Shown: positions 50,535 to 63,361 of the stretch, one piece after another
Layout: each line of letters starts with the position of its first letter
How positions within the stretch are numbered: position 1 is the stretch's first letter
Origin: Gautieria morchelliformis
Taxonomy: Eukaryota > Basidiomycota > Agaricomycetes > Gomphales > Gomphaceae
NCBI GenBank assembly: GCA_015179125.1
Contig: WHVA01000020.1
Location: 186,001 to 250,000, forward strand
Direction of reading: 5' to 3'
DNA length: 64,000 nt
Notes under the pieces: generated by a model
What the model saw: the letters and a program-made list of their open reading frames with translations, nothing else
Told to the model about the DNA's origin: nothing
The model's database searches: none
Position numbers and translations under genes: made by a program

Positions 50535-53500
50535 ATGGCGTCGGCGGCTATGAATACTTTACGGAATTCGCGGTCAGCCTTTGACAAAGGTTTGTTCCTG
50601 CGGCAATCCAGCCTCCGCCTGTCCAGGTCGCGTCTGGAGGAATCTAAAGTCTCTAAGTGCACACCAGAGCATCCAGGCACGAATATCCGTGGCATTACTC
50701 GCCGTCGATCCTTTGCCTCTACCCCCCCGCAGGAGCTACCTCGTCCTTCACGCTCGCTGCGTTCTCCACGGTGGATTAACACCCGGCAAAATGGTCGTAC
50801 GTCTAGATTGGGTAAGTCTGATGCAGAGGAAGGAGAGTTAGCAGGCAGTTCGGCCCATGCCAGCAGCTCACAAAGTGACGACCCTGATTCGGACATACGA
50901 TTGGGCGAAAACGAGGATAGCAGAAGCCCTTCGTCTTCGTCAGCGTCCTCTTCATCAACTGGTAACGACGGTGGTGATGATAATAATTCTTCATCGTCCT
51001 CGCCCCCGCCTCGGGATCCCTTACCTATCACCTCCGCTATCTCCAAACAGAGCGTCCCGGAACATTATCCCCAAGTCCTCGCTTTACCCATAGCTCGCCG
51101 CCCACTGTTTCCAGGGTTTTATAAGGCTGTCGTAATTCGAAATTCAGCCGTTGTAGCCGCAATAAAGGAGATGATGAAGCGTGGACAGCCGTATCTTGGC
51201 GCGTTCCTTCTGAAAGACGAGCAGGCTGACAGCGACGTCATATCGGACATAAATTCAGTGCATCACGTTGGTGTATTTGCTCAGATCACAAGCGTATTTT
51301 CGGCCACGGGTGGTACTGTTAAGGACGGCGAGGAGCCGAAGGAGGAGGGTCTTACAGCGGTCCTATATCCGCACCGACGGATAAAACTCACGGGACTCGT
51401 GAACAGGGATGATGGATCGTCTGCAGGAGAAGTACAACATATTAACGAAACATCTAAAGAACCTATTAGTCCGCCACCCTCACCCGTTCTTTTACCTCCA
51501 AACACCAACTCGCAACAATCGTCGAACGAAACACCCCAGCCGAGATCTACGCCACCACCATCACCCCCTCGTGAGAAGATTGACTCACTTACATGTATTT
51601 GTGCTTAACCTTATTCTACACGCAGCCCCTTTGCAAACATCGTTCCTCCATGATTACCCTATCTCTCTCGTCACTGTCGAGAATCTGGTTGCGCAACCTT
51701 ACAATAAGGATGAGCAGTATGTGCGAGCTGTCATGTCGGAGATTGTCTCCGTCTTTAAAGACATTGCACAACTTAATCCACTCTTCCGCGATCAAATTAC
51801 CAACTTTTCGATTAGCCAGGTCTCCACGAACGTCTTCGATGAACCGGATAAGCTTGCTGACTTTGCCGCCGCCGTCTCTGCGGGTGAAGTGGGAGAACTA
51901 CAAGATGTCCTGGAAAGTCTTGTCATCGAGGATCGTCTTCGCAAAGCTCTTCTGGTCCTCAAGAAAGAACTTATCAATGCGCAACTCCAGAGCAAGATAT
52001 CTCGCGATGTGGATTCCAAGATCGCAAAGCGGCAGAGGGAGTATTATCTCATGGAGCAGCTCAAGGGCATCAAGAAGGAACTGGGCATGGAAAGTGATGG
52101 CAAGGACAAAATGATCGAGAAGTTCAGGGAGCGAGCCGCAAGTCTGAAGATGCCTGATGCCGTGCGAAAGGTTTTCGATGAGGAGCTGAATAAGCTCATG
52201 CATTTAGAACCTGCTGCCAGCGAGGCGAATGTCACGCGAAATTACCTCGAGTGGTTGACGCAAGTGCGCACCCTGTACATGTGCCTATTACCCTCTGCTA
52301 ACATAGCTCAAAGATCCCATGGGGCCAACACTCCCCTGAAAATTACTCAATAGCACACGCCACAAAGGTCCTGGACGAAGATCATTATGGCTTGAAAGAT
52401 GTCAAGGACCGTATCCTTGAATTTCTTGCAGTCGGGAAACTGCGAGGGACGGTCGAAGGCAAGATCATCTGTTTCATTGGTCCACCAGGTGTTGGAAAGA
52501 CTAGTATTGGCAAGTCAATCGCGCGTGCTCTCAACCGACAATTCTTCCGGTTTTCCGTCGGTGGCCTGACCGATGTAGCCGAGATCAAAGGGCATCGAAG
52601 AACCTATGTCGGGTGCGTAGGTCCAAAGCATGTATATGGCGCACCGTCCAATATTTTCATCTCAGTGCTCTCCCGAGTAAGATTATTCAGGCACTGAAAC
52701 GGGTAGGCACGGAAAACCCACTAGTTTTGATTGACGAGGTCGACAAAATCGGACGAGGTATCAACGGTGACCCCGCCAGTGCGCTCCTTGAGATGTTGGA
52801 CCCAGAGCAAAATAACGCTTTCCTTGATCATTAGTGAGCGATTTTCCTTCATCATTGACTGGCTTCCCACATTCTTTCTCAGTATGGATGTTCCTGTTGA
52901 TCTTTCTCGTGTGCTCTTTGTCTGTACTGGTAAAATGAACACATCTCCTGGCCTGTCGCGAATGGACTAACGACATCCTCTTCAGCCAATGTTGCGGACA
53001 CCATACCCGCCCCTCTTTTGGATCGGATGGAGGTATTAGAAGTCAGCGGCTACGTTTCGGAGGAAAAGGCTGTCATAGCCGACAAATATCTAGGACCTCA
53101 AGCCAAGGATGCTTCGGGATTGAAAAATGCGGACGTGCTTTTGGAACCTGAAGCTGTGGACACACTCATCAAGTACTACTGCAGGGAAAGCGGTGTGCGC
53201 AACCTCAAGAAACACATCGATAAGGCAAGTATAACACCTATGTCATTGAACATCACTGATGATCTGATTTACTGGTAGATCTACCGCAAAGCAGCCCTCA
53301 AAATCGTTCAAGACCTTGGTGAGGATGCTTTCCCAGAGGAAGCTGTGCGAGGCAGCGTTGCGGTGGAGATACCAGAAGGTGTCAAAACTGTTGAGAAGAT
53401 GGAACCCCCACCAGCCGTATCAGACGGTACCACGACTGCCCCCCAATCGCAGGACAAGAATGAGGAACGGACGAACGTAACGACTGAGCAACGCAAGCCG

Positions 53501-54334
53501 CTAGACGTTCCTACTTCCGTTCATGTTCGTATCAATCCGGGTAACCTCAAAGAATATGTTGGTCCTGCAGTGTACCATAAGGACCGCATGTATGTGTCCC
53601 CGCCGCCACCTGGAGTCAGTACAGGTCTGGGGTATCTAGGCAATGGCTCAGGTGCTGTCATGCCCGTGGAAGCGACTGTAAGTTCTATAGAGATTCATAT
53701 GTGAATCAGTTTCATAACTCTATCCCAGAGTATGCCAGGCAAAGGCAATTTGCAGCTGACTGGCAAACTTGGCGAGGTCATTCGGGAGAGTGCACAAATT
53801 GGTCTCAGTTGGGTAAAGAGTCATGCTTATGAGCTCGGAATCACCAAGGATCCTGCCGAGCAATGGTTGAACGAGCGGGACATGCATGTGCATATGCCTG
53901 AGGGTAGCATTGGTAAAGAAGGCCCCAGTGCAGGAACAGCAATTCTTTCCGCATTTGTGTCATTGCTGACAAAGACCAAAATTGACCCTGACATTGGTGT
54001 GTACCAGCTACCTTACTTTTTATTTTTATCATTGATCATGAAAACCGTATTGTCAGCTATGACTGGAGAGATATCGCTCGTTGGTCAGGTTCTGCCTGTT
54101 GGTGGATTGAAAGAGAAAATCCTGGCGGCACACCGTGCTGGTATCAAAACCATCATCGCGCCTGGTGCGAATCGCGCGGACATTGAGGAGAATGTGCCCC
54201 AAAGCGTCAAAACGGGAATCCGGTTCGTGTACGTTGAAGATGTGCGGGAGGTCCTACACGAGGTTTTCCGGGAGCAACCGCTTATGGCGCGTTTGAAAGA
54301 AACACTTCCGCTTGACTCAGAGGTGCCGCCTTGA
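50535..54334 (+). CDS. PIM1: mitochondrial Lon protease
   Basis: ATP-dependent serine protease of the mitochondrial matrix. Nine exons give 1123 aa: 50535-51570, 51626-52263, 52314-52612, 52666-52833, 52883-52929, 52986-53224, 53279-53677, 53729-53996, 54057-54334. Seen: Arg/Ser-rich presequence, an acidic Ser/Asp-rich tract (about residue 110-170), the Lon N-domain starting [19 protein letters not shown] with a Pro/Ser-rich insert, coiled-coil [15 protein letters not shown], Walker [14 protein letters not shown], Walker [12 protein letters not shown], sensor region [14 protein letters not shown], a C-terminal insert rich in Pro/Lys/Thr, and the protease domain with [14 protein letters not shown] (nucleophile Ser) and [15 protein letters not shown] (Lys). 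Intron 6 (53225-53278) begins GCAAGT. Confidence 0.95.
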
Positions 54335-54884
54335 TTTCGGTTTGTGGCTAGATATACGGAGATTTTACTAGATGTTATTTGCCTTATTCTCGCATTGTAT
54401 CGCACACAGCCCATCCCCACTCATAAGTACACGGTGTATCATACCTGCTCTCAACATATTTTGCGAAGTGCATCGACGAATTCCCAAACCTGAGGCCTGA
54501 AGTGCAATGAAAACTGTTCTGAAGTTGCTGCTGGCGTTGTATAGTTTTGGGATGATATATGTGAACTTACAAATGCATGTGCACGGTACATAAGGCAATA
54601 CTCAGCACTTAGTTACATGGAAAACAATGTGCGGAGGCAATTTCATTCTCCGACAACTCAAGTTCAAGTTGCTCACCGCAAGTCGCAACCTACTCTCATC
54701 TTGGCTGCCCTCTATAAGCTACCAGTGAGGATATTGCACCTATTGCTGTCCAGCCGATAGGCAAGCTCGAAATCATCATCGTTTGTCATTTTATTTTCTG
54801 ATAATGGTATACAAATTAAAGGCCGCATGTCATTCTCTAGCAATCCGCTAGGACACAGAGCTCGTCTCGATTACAACTCGTTTT
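54335..54884. other. intergenic PIM1-SAD1
   Basis: 550 bp between two genes on the same strand. No coding model or clear element. Confidence 0.45.
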
Positions 54885-57800
54885 ATGAATAACAACCAAG
54901 TTCGACCGCAATCACCACTCGAACGCTCACCATCAACATCTCCCTCCAGACGCGGAGCCGTTCCCCTGTCATACGCGTACGGGTACGCGTTTCACAGTAC
55001 TTGAAGTTGCAGGTGGCACTCACGTATAATATCAGAGCACCCACATTAGGTAAAACTTCCCCAATCCAGACCTCCCCCAGCCGCGCTCCCTCTCCGACGC
55101 GTTCCACTTCGTCAAGCGTACGGAATCGTTCTGCGCGTTCCATCTTGAACAATCCCATCGAAGTCGACGAGGATATCGACTCTAACTTTTCATACGCATC
55201 CTCTTCCGGGCGCGGCCACGAACCTGGTGCAGTCCGTTACGCTCGCCTTAAGCAACGCAACCAAGCCTTAGGTACAGCTACCTACCACCCATCTGGACCA
55301 GGCATCATCCTTTCACCACCGAACGGTGCCAACCTCCGTGATACATCAGTAAACGTTGCCACAGCATTCAGTCAGGCAGTTCAACACGCTATGCCTCCAG
55401 GACACCCCCATGACTATGATAAAGAAACGCACACGTCTCACACCTCTGCAACTACCACGAATCGACGTATTGCTCCTCCCCCACCCAAGTCACGAAAGCC
55501 GAATTCACAAACCTCATCACGCTTAGAGCCACCTGATGAGATTGTTAATAGGAATGGTCGTGCCAAGAGTCCAATTTTTGAGACAATGGCTAGTGCTAGT
55601 CAAGCAATCGCACGTGCTGTCTCTCCCACTCGTTATTTCCTCCGTGAAAACGACCAGGGTGAAGAAGCACCATTTCAACCCCTTCGAATGGAAGACCTGT
55701 CTTCGGCCAAGCCCCTCAGTCGACAAGGCACGAAGGCCAGCACCCAGCCCAGTAACGACAGCTATGACTACGAGGCAGAGGAGAGCTATATGCGCGGCGA
55801 GGGATCTACCTCGGGAGGTGGTAGTCGTCCAGCCGGCCATCAGAAGAGAAAGAGCGCTGCTATGTCGACTTCGGCTAGACTATCCATGGACAATAAAGCC
55901 TACAAGCCCCCAAGTGACGATGAAGAGGAGGAGGATTTTGAGGTGGATGGGGTACGGCGGAAGAGAAAGGGAAAAAAGAAAGAGGAAGGCAAAGCGTTGA
56001 CCACCTTGCCGACAATTGGCTATGATAAGAAGAAGAAGAAGAAGAGCATCAACAAGAGAAGTGGGGTACCAGTGGATGAAGAAGATGGCGTGAGTGGCGG
56101 GGAGCAGGTTCAGCTACTTATTTGCCCCGTATACTATGGTGTTGACTCTCTGTAGGTTCATCCACCTGCTGAAGATCGGAGATCGACTTCGCATCCCCCA
56201 GATCGACCTTCATCTCGTCCCCCCTCCCGTGCAGGGTCTGTGTCGCGTGACTCCGTCCCGCCGTCACACCCAGCCCACTTTCAACCCTCTCTGGACGAGG
56301 TGCTTGAGACGGATGATTTGTCTGACCAGGATGCAGATGCAAGTCGTGATTCTGACATCCAACCACGACTTCGCGCTCAGTCGAGAGATCGCCCTCCTGC
56401 GTCACTACGACCCCAGGATAATGGCCGATCTACCCGTACCTCCTCCCACTCTGATACTGACATCCGCCAAATGGAGGCCCAGACACTTGGACACGACTCA
56501 CCTCCGTTTTCTCTGGGTAGAATTCTGGGCAAAGTGGTGCATTTTGTTCTTCGGAAGATTATCCAGTCCATGGCCATGCTTGTCTTCCTCGTCTGGACTG
56601 TGATCGCAGGCATATTTACCGTCCTTGTCTCTACACCATTAAGGTGGATTGAGGCCACCACACGCAGTGCTAGACACGATCTACCATGGTCCAATATTGG
56701 CAAGGTGATGTTCTTTGCCTTTGCGGTGGCGGTGGGCGCCGCCGCCCTTCGCCCATCGACCATAGCTGGGTCATCGTTTGGCGATGCACTACTACGATGG
56801 ATTCCATACCATGGTGGGTTCACCTACCGCGCCCCAGACATTCCAGCGGAGTCTGTCCAGGACCTCATTGCGCGATTAACACATGTTGAGAGCGCGCTAG
56901 CTGATCTCGCACTCAAAGAGCAGCAGGCCCAGAAGGCTCATAGTGTCGAGCAACGTGTACATGGCGAGGTTGCTTCTCGCGTGGAGTTGTTACATGGACG
57001 CATTGAAGCAGAGGCCCAACGAGCGCTTGAGGCGGAAGAGCAATTCCGCGCTGCCGCAGCTAAGGGCCTCACAGCCATCCGAAACGAATTTGCGACCCTC
57101 CAGTCCGAGTGGGATCGCCTCCATGGCGAGGGCGCCACCGGGATTGCCGCTTTGGATGATTTGCGTGAGCTGCAGGAACGTGTTGGCACAGTCGAGGGTG
57201 GCGTCAAGGAGGCACTGGAACTTGGAAAGGCATCAAAAGCCAGTGGCAATGTTGGATGGTGGAATAAATGGAACGGGGCTGGTGAGGGCAGATTGACAAT
57301 CAAAAGTAGCGATGGGCAGGACGTTACTGGTCTCATAGGCTCACTTGTCGACCATGCCATCTCGCGGTTCTCCAAAGATACTCTTGGCAAACCCGACTTC
57401 GCACTTTACTCAGCCGGTGGTCGTGTCATTCCACAGTTGACCACAAGTACGTATGAGGTCAAACCTAACACTTGGGCTCGATACGTGGTTGGCGCTGTGA
57501 CTGGTAGCGGATATACCATGGGCCGCCCACCTGTCACAGCTATCCACCCGGACATCAACGTAGGGAATTGCTGGCCATTCGCGGGGACACATGGACAAAT
57601 TGGGCTGCTCCTCGCGCGAAGTGTGTTCATATCTGAATTCACCATAGACCATGCGCCACGGGACATCGCCTATGACGTACGGTCGGCGCCAAGGCAGATG
57701 GAGGTATGGGGTTTGGTGCAGGGTAAGGACAATGTAGCAAAGGTCCGCGAATATCAGCAAAGCGTACGGGCACGAAGAGCAGAAGCAGTGCGACGCGCTG

Positions 57801-58096
57801 AAGAGCTGGGGGTTCCACCTCTCCCAGAAGACGATTCATACCCTCCATCATTGCCGCGATCACCGCACTACATACGACTTGCTCAATTCTCTTATGACAT
57901 TCATTCGCCCGAGCACATCCAAACTTTCAGTGTTCCCTTGGATATCCAGGAAATTGGTGCCGACTTTGGCGTTGTCGTCCTCCTGATAAAAAATAATTGG
58001 GGCGAGGAAGATTTCACATGTTTGTACCGCCTGCGCGTGCATGGCACTGACAAGGACCGCCGACCGTATTTGCTTCCAGAGCACGACGCGCCATAG
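54885..58096 (+). CDS. SAD1: Sad1-like SUN-domain nuclear envelope protein
   Basis: Inner nuclear membrane half of the LINC bridge and spindle-pole anchor. Three exons, 54885-54982, 55036-56089 and 56156-58096, give 1030 aa. Seen: a 500-residue Ser/Pro-rich nucleoplasmic part with basic clusters (RKRKGKKKEEG, KKKKKKSINKR); one or two hydrophobic segments (MAMLVFLVWTVIAGIFTVLV and MFFAFAVAVGAAAL); a coiled coil (LKEQQAQKAHSVEQRV onward); and the C-terminal SUN domain with DFALYSAGGRVIP, NCWPFAGTHGQIGLLL (the hallmark CWPF..G..G) and FTIDHAPRDIA, ending in VVLLIKNNWGEEDFTCLYRLRVHG split across two strands. Large exons contrast with its intron-rich neighbours. Confidence 0.93.
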
Positions 58097-58337
58097 ACAA
58101 TAATTGCTGTTCATTTCCAAACATTCTGCTGCACTTTCCTTCCGTTGCTTTGCTTTCATCTTCTATATCCGTTATGCTCTTAAATGGTCCCATTGTTAGG
58201 CTGCACTTGTACGTTATCATGGCAGGCTGTCTGGTAGGAAAACATTCAATCGTGGCACGCTGTATTGAGACTTGGAGACTGCGACTGTCGGAACATAGGG
58301 GAGCGCGATGGGTTGATAGCTAGTTTGAGATACTTGA

Positions 58338-60149
<1,812 letters not shown>

Positions 60150-60430
60150 GGTCCGAGTCCTAGTTGCGAGGTTTCTGTGGCTTTTTGAAGCAACCTTACT
60201 TGGATGGCAATGTGAGATAAGGCGACCCAACCACATTACAATCATTTCACGTAATCGCTCAATGCTTCTTTTTAATTTCTTCCTAGTCACTAGTAGTCAT
60301 GCATGTCCGGTACGCGTGGAACGTCAATGGTAAATAAACTCTTTAGGACGAAACGAGTGGGAGGGGACGGCCGAAGATCGACAGAGCCAGCAGAAGCATG
60401 TACAAAAAATTATGTACTGAATGGGGTATA

Positions 60431-61697
60431 TCACTATTTAATACACAGAGCAGTGTGAGTATATTATAAAATTTACGGAATGAATAAAACGCACCAGGAA
60501 ATAGTCCGGGACGCGTCGCGATACGAGCGGCTCGCCTGCCCGTGGTGCAGGATCGAATTGCAGGCTAAAGGAATACAGGTTAACGCGGGAATATTTCAAA
60601 AGCTGACGGGTAACGCACAAACTGTATGATAATTTTTCGTCGATTTCCATTATGGCGGCTTGGTTCCCGCATCTGTAGCAATAGTTGGGTGCGCTAAAAA
60701 TAGTCACAACATTTCGATCTTGACTCCAGTTGTACCCTATATAAAGTAAAGCATGTTAATTGTGAACTTGGTGACTAAGTGTGATAGCGGACACACCCTC
60801 CATCACAAGCTGATGCGCTCTTGCTACAAGTGTCAGCCCATTATTGTGGTTGAAAGCTTCTGAAATATCCTGGCCAAACGTGTAGCCTGCCCCACGAGGC
60901 GATATACCCCATCCACAGCGATCGTCTGGGTCAGACCAAAGAAGATCACACATAGGTCCCTCGTGAGGCACCTCTTGAACACGCTCAATAGAGCGGACGT
61001 GATCCAATGTGTCGATAGATGGCGATAAACCGCCATGAAGGCAAAAGATCTGCAAGAACATGTCATGTCCATGCCAAGTTTGGAGAAGAAGCACTGTAAG
61101 ACATACTTGATTATCAATGAGTGCCGTCAAAGGCAGATAGTCAAAAAGGTCGGTGAAATGTCTCCAAACGTTGGCATTGCCGTATTTTCTCAAGCACTCG
61201 TCATAGAAGCCGTACACTTGTGTAATCTGTCTACTCTCGTGGTTTCCTCGGAGGATGGTAATGCGATCCCTGTACCGCAGTTTCAAGGCTACGAGAAGGG
61301 TAACGGTTTCAACAGAGTAGTATCCACGGTCAACATAGTCGCCCATGAAGAGATAATTAGTGTCTGGCGAATTGCCGCCAATGCGAAAGAGCTCGGAAAG
61401 GTCGTGCTGTGTGTGTTATGAAGATAACAAGCCACCCGGCCATGTGTGCCACGTACAAATTGACCATGTATATCACCACATACAGTTACGGGACATCGTA
61501 CTGGTTGCACATTGGACTCCTCCATAAGGATCTCTCTAGTCTATGTCAGGTGACAGCTAAAGCTTGAGTACAAGTACGCCTCTGGCATGTGATCAAAATC
61601 GTACCTTGTCGCAAAGCACCTTAACATCTGACTCTTGTAATTGTTTGCATTGGCCTAGTTGAGTTATCCACCCGTCAATTTCTAGAGGATCTGACAT
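60431..61697 (-). CDS. PPH21: PP2A catalytic subunit
   Basis: Ser/Thr protein phosphatase of the PP2A holoenzyme. Exons 61697-61605, 61540-61457, 61406-61107, 61049-60797, 60736-60619, 60564-60495 and 60433-60431 give 306 aa. Seen: [36 protein letters not shown] (metal and phosphate-binding motifs), [32 protein letters not shown] and [11 protein letters not shown], closing with the invariant tail RRVPDYFL, whose terminal Leu is carboxymethylated in the family. No stop follows the Leu codon in the genome: a 61-nt GT-AG intron (60494-60434) separates it from TGA, so the last coding exon holds only the stop codon. An upstream in-frame ATG exists at 61787 but the family start is at 61697. Confidence 0.95.
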
Positions 61698-61846
61698 GCT
61701 AAAGCCTAAAGTCGTGGTTTTCGTACAAGTGAAAGATTTAACCGGAGCCTGAATCGGAGCTGCAGATTGTAGACGCTCGATTCCCAATGCAGCGACGTCA
61801 TACTACCCTCAGAGGAATGGGGGTTTAGGGCTTCCTCCGAACCACC

Positions 61847-62472
61847 ATGTTGTCTTTCGCGGCTCGCAATGCGTATACACGATATTCAGCTACGCTTATG
61901 CCTCGTTCTGTAACGGTCACGCGTCTTGTCAGCCAAAGGTTTGCGCCATTCTTTCTGCTCTCGAGCACTTGCTCATTCATACGCAGTGCTGTCCATGACG
62001 GTAACCCGGAAGTTAGAAATCTTTCGACTCTGAGTTATCTTAATTATGATGGCATATACTAGGTTCTGGATACTGAGAAACGTCGAAACCTGGAGAAAAA
62101 GCAACATCTAACTTCGACCACTCACGAAGAGCATGCACCTGGATGGAATGAATATCTTGCTTCCTCATCGGAGGCAAACGTAAAGGTCTGTCATAAGGCA
62201 TATATTCTTGATCGCCGATGTGCTGAAGGGCTACCCAGGCGGATAGGTTGGGGCAGGATGGACCTCCTACCACGGATCTTACGGAGAGAACTTTGAGACA
62301 CTTGAAGTTACGCCATCATGGGGGTAGCAGAGAAGAAGCTTCGTATGAGAGAGACGAGGTGCAAGGCCCACTGAAGAACAGCACCACTGGAGCTACAGAT
62401 GATGTGAGCTTTGACGAGAAGTTTAAGGATAAACAGGGTACGACACCAAGCGAAGATGATGTATGTTGTTGA
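61847..62472 (+). CDS. small conserved protein of unknown function, probably mitochondrial
   Basis: Four exons, 61847-61938, 61987-62011, 62063-62185 and 62239-62472, give 157 aa in phase. Seen: an Arg/Ser/Ala-rich, acid-free N-terminus of about 30 residues (MLSFAARNAYTRYSATLMPR), a mitochondrial presequence by composition; then EVLDTEKRRNLEKKQHLTST and HAPGWNEYLASSSEANVKAD, and a hydrophilic C-terminal half with YERDEVQGPL ending in CC. I recall similar HAPGWNEYLAS proteins in other basidiomycetes but no assigned function. Divergent from PP2A with 149 bp between ATGs, so they may share a promoter. Exon 2 is 25 nt. Confidence 0.7.
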
Positions 62473-63361
62473 CCGATTATCCCCTTCAAGCACAGCACTG
62501 AAGCAGGTGTAGGTGAGAGCCGATAGAGGAGAGGCATGGAGGTAACCAAGAACAATGCGCTAAGTATTTCCTGTGTCGCCAGTCCAAAAATATGAAGAAA
62601 GCATTTCGTGTTGTACGAGTTTCTTGTCTCAGTGCGCTAATATGACTTAGCCCCTCCAACCACTCTGTGCCTTTCGAGGAATGGCGTGTGCCGAGGGTGA
62701 CGGTGACAGGCACTACTTGCCACAGGGGACTTTCTTGGCGAAGGATTTGAATCAGGCATCAGCACACCGATTTCAAATATCTTGCAAGTCCGTGGTTCAA
62801 GCTGCCTCCGAGACTTTGGAAGTTAGTGAAAGTGACTTGATAGTTACGCTTTTAGGTATGAGCATCAAGTTATAGGCAGGTTGAAGCAGATCCTTTGCTT
62901 CTTTTCTTATCAGGCTGGATAAGGGAGATGAGTAGCCTTTCCACGACTCGTTCGGATCAAGGGTACTTCGGCGGGGATTGGTGTATACTGCTAGCGAGCT
63001 GTCTTCAATGTTTGGTGAAGAAAAACAGGACAATAGCGGTCATGGAGGATACAGAATACAAATATAAGTACGAGCCGGACTCTCTAATTCGCGAATCTCG
63101 CACAAGACCTTTTGGTTTCTTTACTCTTTCGCGCGCGCGACAAAAAGCTGCTCAGTGAAAAGATATCTGATCACACGACCTTTCATCGCTGATCGCCAGC
63201 CGGCCGGCCGTGGCCAAACAGCCGTCGCGTAGTCTGTATTGTCAGTGATCGATGAGAAGTTCGCAAGAACGACAATCAACTGATTCGATATTATTAAATA
63301 TCGGTTCCGAATTCAAATATTCAAGTCTCAACGTCTATTCAAATTATTTCTTGTTTGGGAC
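62473..63361. other. intergenic, possible undetected small gene
   Basis: About 890 bp. An open frame at 62681-62875 (+) has plausible protein texture (residues ASAHRFQISCKSVVQAA) but no start context, splice partner or domain could be fixed. 3' UTR of the preceding gene and the promoter of the carnitine acetyltransferase lie here. Confidence 0.35.

Noticed and set aside
51584-51625. Very short intron (about 31 nt, donor GTATTT) in the Lon gene
   Set aside because: A donor at 51571 (GTGAGA) gives a normal 55-nt intron, the same frame and a better consensus.
62681-62875. 64-residue open frame after the small mitochondrial-looking gene
   Set aside because: Plausible amino-acid texture but no start context, no partner exon and no motif; left as a note only.
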